From: an uncultured Candidatus Nemicrothrix sp.
GTDB taxonomy: Bacteria > Actinomycetota > Acidimicrobiia > Acidimicrobiales > MedAcidi-G1
Length of the DNA stretch: 50,022 nucleotides
Assembly: GCA_913055915.1 (NCBI GenBank)
Contig: CAJXKL010000018.1
Location: 1 to 50,022 of the forward strand
Direction of reading: 5' to 3'
Each line of letters starts with the position of its first letter. Position 1 is the first letter of the stretch. The translations under genes and the position numbers were made by a program. The notes beneath the pieces were generated by a model that saw only the letters and a program-made list of their open reading frames with translations, was not told the DNA's origin and searched no databases. Below, piece by piece: positions 48,082 through 50,022 of the stretch.

Positions 48082-50022
48082 GTGCACAGGGGCGGAGCGT
48101 GGGGCCCGACACGGCATGTGCTGGTCGTATGCGCCCTTGTGGCTGCCGCTTGTGGCGGGGGTGGAGGCGACCTGGCCCGACACTCCACGATCGAAGTCAT
48201 GGACGAGGAGGAGGCCGCCAAATTCCTCGAGGAACTCTGGGTTGAGACCGAGTCCAACGCCGAGACCGACGACGGCGGGCGTTCCCTCGGATTCGAGATC
48301 GAGCAGCACGGCTGGTCGTTCGTCAACTACGCCGCCGACACCGGACAGCAGTTCAGCACCGCCGACGCAATCGCCCTGTTCGGCGCTGAGGCCGTCTGTG
48401 GCTCGGCCGAAGGATCCTGCACACCGACCCCGGCCGCCACGGAATGGATCAACATGGTTGCCCAGGCCATGTCCGGCGGTGTCTGCGAGGGCATGACCGT
48501 CGCACTCCTCGACCGCTTCCTGGTCCGCACGGAACCCCTTGCCTTCGACATACGCAGGGACCGTGTGGTCGAGCGTTCCCTTTCCCGCCTCTTCGCCACC
48601 CAGTTCCTCGGCGATGTCATCGATGCCACGGCCCAGTGGCGGGAACAGCCGATCAAGGCGATCGTCGCCGAGTTGGGCCGCTCCCTGTCCGATCCACGCA
48701 ACGAGCAGTACACGATCGGCATCTACTCGTCGCATGGAGGGCACAGCGTCCTCCCCTACCGACTCGAGTGGGTCGACCAGACCAACGTCCGGGTCTACAT
48801 CTACGACCCCAACTGGCCGGGGGAGCTGCGCTGGATCGACATGGACGTCAAGGAGGGCACCTGGGTCTTCGCCTTTGCTGCGACCAACCCCGACGAGGCC
48901 GCCGACGCCTGGGCCGGTGGGCAGGGCACCATCGACCTGACCCCCATCAGCTCCCGCGCTGCGCCGTTCCCCGAGCCGTTCAGCGGTGCAGGCTCCGGCA
49001 CGGGCGGGCTCCTTCTCGCCATCACCAGCCCCGACCGGAACTGGACGATCACGCAAGCCGACGGCACCTCATTGCAGGGCAGCGAGGCCGTACCAGGCGA
49101 AGGCGGCGTCGTCGCCTCCATCCGTGGATCGTTCGGTGTCTCGACGTCCATTATCCGGGTCGACGCTTCCGAAATCGACATCGAAACGGATTCCGAGGCG
49201 TTCGTTGCCGTTCAGACAGAGACGGGCGTCGCGTCCGTCGAGATGGACGCGGCCGGTTCGGTCGGCTTCGAGATCTCGGAGGAGACCCAGGACCTGGCAC
49301 TTGATGTCGCCACCGGTACGGATGCCACCGTTTCGATCGCCACAGCGACAGAGCACATTGTCGTCGAAAAGGCGGCCGACCTCCAGATCGAGGTGGCCGT
49401 CACGAAGGAATCGACGCAACTCGACTACGTGGACGAGGCGGGCAGCATCACCCAGCAGGTTGAGGTGGAACGCGGCACCGAGCAGCAGGACGTGCAGATC
49501 GACACAAGCTTCGAGGTCGCCTTCAGCGCGCCGATCGAACTTCCCGAACAGATTCGTGCGGAGGAGCTCGAGCTCGAGACCGAGACCAAGGACCTGTTCC
49601 TCGACGACTTCGTCCAGGTGGTGGTCAGTGACGAAGGCGACTCGTTCTACGACGTGCTCGACAGGGTCGACGCCAATGAACTCGAGACCTGGGAGTTCAA
49701 GGCACAGGTGGTCGACCTCGGGTTCGAGAACTTCGACCCGAACCGCGACCGGACCACCGAACAGACCATTGCCGCCGACTTCTTCGGGGGGAACCCGGTC
49801 GACCAGTTCGTCGACCCGAACGGTGGCTGCTCGAGGGTCGTGTATGCCAACGGCACCCGCGGCCAGCTCTGCCCTGACGGCAGCGGCGAATGGGTCGACG
49901 GCCGCGGCGGTGTCCAGAGATGGGGTCCCGGCCGGACGCCGGATCCGGCCGACCTCTTCTCGGGCATGACTTCGCCCGACGAGGGCTTCGGAATGGGTGG
50001 ACCGGGCGAGCAGTTCCCGGAC
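48082..50022 (+). CDS. Secreted lipoprotein with papain-like cysteine-peptidase-like domain (partial, runs off the right edge)
   Basis: GTG at 48082 after GGGGAGG opens a frame that stays open to the window end (647 codons). Signal peptide VLVVCALVAAACGGGGG (Cys 24 lipidated). Residues about 75-265 look like a papain/C39-like fold: Cys 135 in AMSGGVCEGMTVALLDRF, His 221 in YSSHGGHSVLPYRLEWVD, Asp/Asn 242-244 in VRVYIYDPNWPGELRWIDMD. Then a beta-rich region (about 315-510) full of Val/Thr/Glu strands (IDIETDSEAFVAVQTETGVA) and a Gly/Pro/Asp-rich end. Probably a surface protease or a protein that binds cell wall or peptides; substrate unknown. It is not among the windows' closed ORFs because it lacks a stop. 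Confidence 0.75.
   Translation, partial: MHRGGAWGPTRHVLVVCALVAAACGGGGGDLARHSTIEVMDEEEAAKFLEELWVETESNAETDDGGRSLGFEIEQHGWSFVNYAADTGQQFSTADAIALFGAEAVCGSAEGSCTPTPAATEWINMVAQAMSGGVCEGMTVALLDRFLVRTEPLAFDIRRDRVVERSLSRLFATQFLGDVIDATAQWREQPIKAIVAELGRSLSDPRNEQYTIGIYSSHGGHSVLPYRLEWVDQTNVRVYIYDPNWPGELRWIDMDVKEGTWVFAFAATNPDEAADAWAGGQGTIDLTPISSRAAPFPEPFSGAGSGTGGLLLAITSPDRNWTITQADGTSLQGSEAVPGEGGVVASIRGSFGVSTSIIRVDASEIDIETDSEAFVAVQTETGVASVEMDAAGSVGFEISEETQDLALDVATGTDATVSIATATEHIVVEKAADLQIEVAVTKESTQLDYVDEAGSITQQVEVERGTEQQDVQIDTSFEVAFSAPIELPEQIRAEELELETETKDLFLDDFVQVVVSDEGDSFYDVLDRVDANELETWEFKAQVVDLGFENFDPNRDRTTEQTIAADFFGGNPVDQFVDPNGGCSRVVYANGTRGQLCPDGSGEWVDGRGGVQRWGPGRTPDPADLFSGMTSPDEGFGMGGPGEQFPD

Noticed and set aside
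48444-49969. Arg/Ser/Pro-rich plus-strand ORFs near the right edge
   Set aside because: They are off-frame readings of the lipoprotein that starts at 48082, which stays open to the window end and has a signal peptide and sensible composition.

Overview
The window looks like the chromosome of a high-GC, probably marine actinobacterium, most likely of the Acidimicrobiia type. That assignment is inference. It rests on a CarD regulator, an F420-type LLM oxidoreductase, actinobacterial acyl-CoA and FAD enzymes, GTG/TTG starts, a one-chain pyruvate carboxylase, and a small ORF that resembles marine phage proteins. No rRNA, CRISPR array or transposase was seen.

Layout. 1-3.5 kb is an accessory border: an excisionase-like DNA-binding gene cut by the left edge, a GyrI-like domain gene, a phage-like fragment, a small lipoprotein, a pentapeptide-repeat gene bracketed by 42-bp direct repeats, and a zinc-ribbon micro-gene. 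It ends at an intact tRNA-Pro(TGG) whose 3' end faces it, as at a tRNA-integrated island. 3.6-20.5 kb is ordinary core: crotonase, O6-alkylguanine repair, UspA, CarD, ProS, acyl-CoA dehydrogenase, a hydrolase beside O-acetylhomoserine sulfhydrylase, a K+ channel, two dehydrogenases in tandem, FabH-like KAS III and a fused 5-oxoprolinase/hydantoinase. 20.5-22.8 kb is a small accessory patch between 140-bp direct repeats. 22.8-28.4 kb carries hydrolases, an SDR and a molybdopterin oxidoreductase.

The unusual part is 28.5-43.5 kb. Nearly every gene or gene pair there (dehalogenase, two MaoC dehydratases, pyruvate carboxylase, ornithine-cyclodeaminase family enzyme, LLM oxidoreductase, beta-propeller lipoprotein, GNAT, FAD oxidase) is separated from the next by whole or partial copies of one mosaic repeat of about 250 bp. 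The repeat has a 15-bp-stem hairpin, a LexA/SOS-box-like palindrome, a GGAGGCT hairpin and a tRNA T-arm-like end. Between the genes lie fragments of dead genes: a cysteine synthase C-terminus, several pentapeptide-protein C-termini and a DUF1330-like C-terminus. A 293-bp block (promoter region plus the first 54 codons of a MaoC gene) is duplicated directly upstream of the pyruvate carboxylase, giving it a translationally overlapping leader ORF. The picture is a cassette-like array assembled by recombination at the repeats; no recombinase is visible in the window.

43.5-47.1 kb is a four-gene ABC-2 exporter operon with overlapping stops and starts. 47.2-50 kb has two divergent secreted lipoproteins: a lysozyme-like one with a Thr/Pro linker, and a papain-like cysteine-peptidase-like one that runs off the right edge.

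All functional names come from reading motifs by eye. No database search or folding calculation was run.
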